Part shown: positions 6,416 through 7,252 of the stretch, piece after piece
How positions within the stretch are numbered: the first letter of the stretch is position 1
Layout: each line of letters starts with the position of its first letter
Origin: Planctomycetota bacterium
GTDB taxonomy: Bacteria; Planctomycetota; Phycisphaerae; WQYP01
Length of the DNA: 7,252 nucleotides
Direction: 5' to 3'
NCBI GenBank assembly: GCA_021828925.1
Contig: JAJZCT010000163.1
Coordinates: 1 to 7,252, forward strand
Translations under genes and position numbers: made by a program
Notes under the pieces: model-generated
Database searches by the model: none
What the model was told of the DNA's origin: nothing
The model's input: the letters and a program-made list of their open reading frames with translations, nothing else

Positions 6416-6560
6416 CGCGCGTCATGTGCAATGCAAAGAGCTGTAACGCTATGCCGCGCAATGCCCCATACGCCGCGGCGACCCCTGTGAAGGCTGTTAT
6501 TACCATCTCCTGACGCGCTCCATGCTAACGTGATGTGTCTGGTTCCGAACTCCCAGGCGG
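6416..6560. other. Convergent intergenic region with two GC palindromes
   Basis: This gap separates the GxGYxYP gene from the opposing phosphatase gene. TGACGCGCGTCA (6413-6424) is a perfect 12-bp palindrome that contains the stop codon, and CGCCGCGGCG (6471-6480) is a perfect 10-bp palindrome. GCCGCG (6453-6458) can also pair with CGCGGC (6474-6479). No T-run or A-run follows either, so I do not call a canonical terminator for either gene. I see no small gene here. Confidence 0.5.
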
Positions 6561-7252
6561 TCACAGGGTGACGCGAAGGGCTACCATGGTGGTGTCGTCG
6601 GTGCGGCGGTTCAGGCCTACGAAGCGGCGCGTTTCCCAGATCATGTTCTGGCAAATCTGCTCGGCGGTACAGTCTTTGTGGCGTAGCAGCGTTTCACGTA
6701 CGCGCGCTTTGCCGAATTTTTCTCCGCTGAAACTCACTGCGTCGCTTAAACCATCCGTGTAAATAAAAATCAGATCGCCGGGTTGTAACTGCATAACTTC
6801 TTTGACGTAGCGTTCGGACGGGTCCACGCCCAGTACCATTCCGCCCGCGGAGAGTTCCTGGATTTTCCCATCGCGGACCAACAGGGCGGGATCATGCCCT
6901 GCGGCGCAATACGTCAGTTGCCGCCGGGCATAGTTTAATGTGCCGTACCAGAGGGTAATAAATTCGTTGCTACGCGTGTCGGCTACCATGGCGCGGTTCA
7001 CACGGGCGATAATTTCGTCAAGGTCATAGATATCGTTGGCATAAGCCCGGATGGCGGCCCGAACGGAGGCCATTAACAGCGACGCGGGCAGGCCCTTGCC
7101 CACCACATCCGCAACCGCAATACCCAGCGTGGAGGTTCCAAATTCGATGAAGTCGTAAAAATCTCCGCCGAGTTCAAAGCACGGAGCGTAGAGCGCGGCA
7201 ATATCAAAACCCGGTACGACCGGTGCCCCGGCGGGAATCATGCGGCGCTGAA
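6561..7252 (-). CDS. SpoIIE/RsbU-type PP2C serine phosphatase, 5' end cut off
   Basis: The gene runs leftwards with its stop at 6561-6563, and its start lies beyond the right edge. The frame stays open past the ATG at 7241 and gives QRR before MIPAGAP. This matches the 'LQRxLLPxxxPxxxG' linker that normally precedes this domain, so 7241 is not the true start. Numbered from that Met, LGGDFYDF (24-31) carries D27 and D30, IAVADVVGKGLPA has D45, YTDGLSDA has D163 and TDDTTMVAL has D215/D216. These are the metal-binding acidic residues of PP2C phosphatases, so the enzyme is probably active. RsbU/SpoIIE proteins dephosphorylate a STAS-domain anti-sigma-factor antagonist in partner-switching control, usually under a sensory N-terminal domain (response regulator, HAMP, PAS or GAF). 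That domain is not in the window. It is convergent with the other genes, so a link to them is not implied. Confidence 0.88.
   Translation of the reverse strand, partial: QRRMIPAGAPVVPGFDIAALYAPCFELGGDFYDFIEFGTSTLGIAVADVVGKGLPASLLMASVRAAIRAYANDIYDLDEIIARVNRAMVADTRSNEFITLWYGTLNYARRQLTYCAAGHDPALLVRDGKIQELSAGGMVLGVDPSERYVKEVMQLQPGDLIFIYTDGLSDAVSFSGEKFGKARVRETLLRHKDCTAEQICQNMIWETRRFVGLNRRTDDTTMVALRVTL

Noticed and set aside
1..7252. tRNA, rRNA, CRISPR array, insertion sequence or attachment site
   Set aside because: No cloverleaf-like segment, spaced short repeats, transposase-like protein or terminal inverted repeats were seen on either strand.

Overview
The window looks like a piece of chromosome from a Gram-negative, PVC-type bacterium, most likely a planctomycete of the Phycisphaerae kind. 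The clues are two C-terminal PEP-CTERM (exosortase) sorting tails, a pseudopilin with the [17 protein letters not shown] N-terminus common in Planctomycetota and Lentisphaerota, autotransporter-type beta-strand passenger sequence, a lipobox lipoprotein, a Tat-type signal and a SpoIIE/RsbU phosphatase. The taxon is inferred from protein style only; no marker gene is present.

Layout from left to right. (1) Positions 1-255 hold the 3' end of a PEP-CTERM surface protein, closed by a good intrinsic terminator at 282-315. (2) Positions 316-572 are non-coding and carry a 14-bp direct repeat with a 22-bp period and a consensus TATAAT with a poor -35. Next comes a type II-secretion-like pseudopilin (573-1490). 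(3) Positions 1571-3644 hold an exported GH25 lysozyme fused to a beta-rich passenger and a PEP-CTERM tail. The reading frame is broken by one base at a run of eight G (3024-3031). Without the break it would be a single protein of 690 residues. (4) A small lipoprotein with a papain-like (NlpC/P60- or CHAP-like) Cys/His arrangement (3741-4412) and a Tat-exported GxGYxYP-family putative glycoside hydrolase (4502-6415) follow on the same strand with short gaps. (5) A PP2C-type (SpoIIE/RsbU) phosphatase runs on the opposite strand from the right edge (7252 down to 6561), convergent with the rest.

How the genes may work together: the lysozyme, the papain-like lipoprotein and the GxGYxYP protein are all predicted to act outside the cytoplasm on glycans or peptidoglycan, and they sit consecutively on one strand. 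I read them as a possible envelope- or glycan-degrading cluster whose members use different export or anchoring routes (exosortase, lipid anchor, Tat). The pseudopilin upstream adds a pilus/T2SS-like element. The functional link is inference from adjacency. The most noteworthy signal is the G8 tract at the frame break. It may be a phase-variation switch that changes the lysozyme between a sorted (PEP-CTERM) and an unsorted form, a site of transcriptional slippage, a decaying gene, or a sequencing error.
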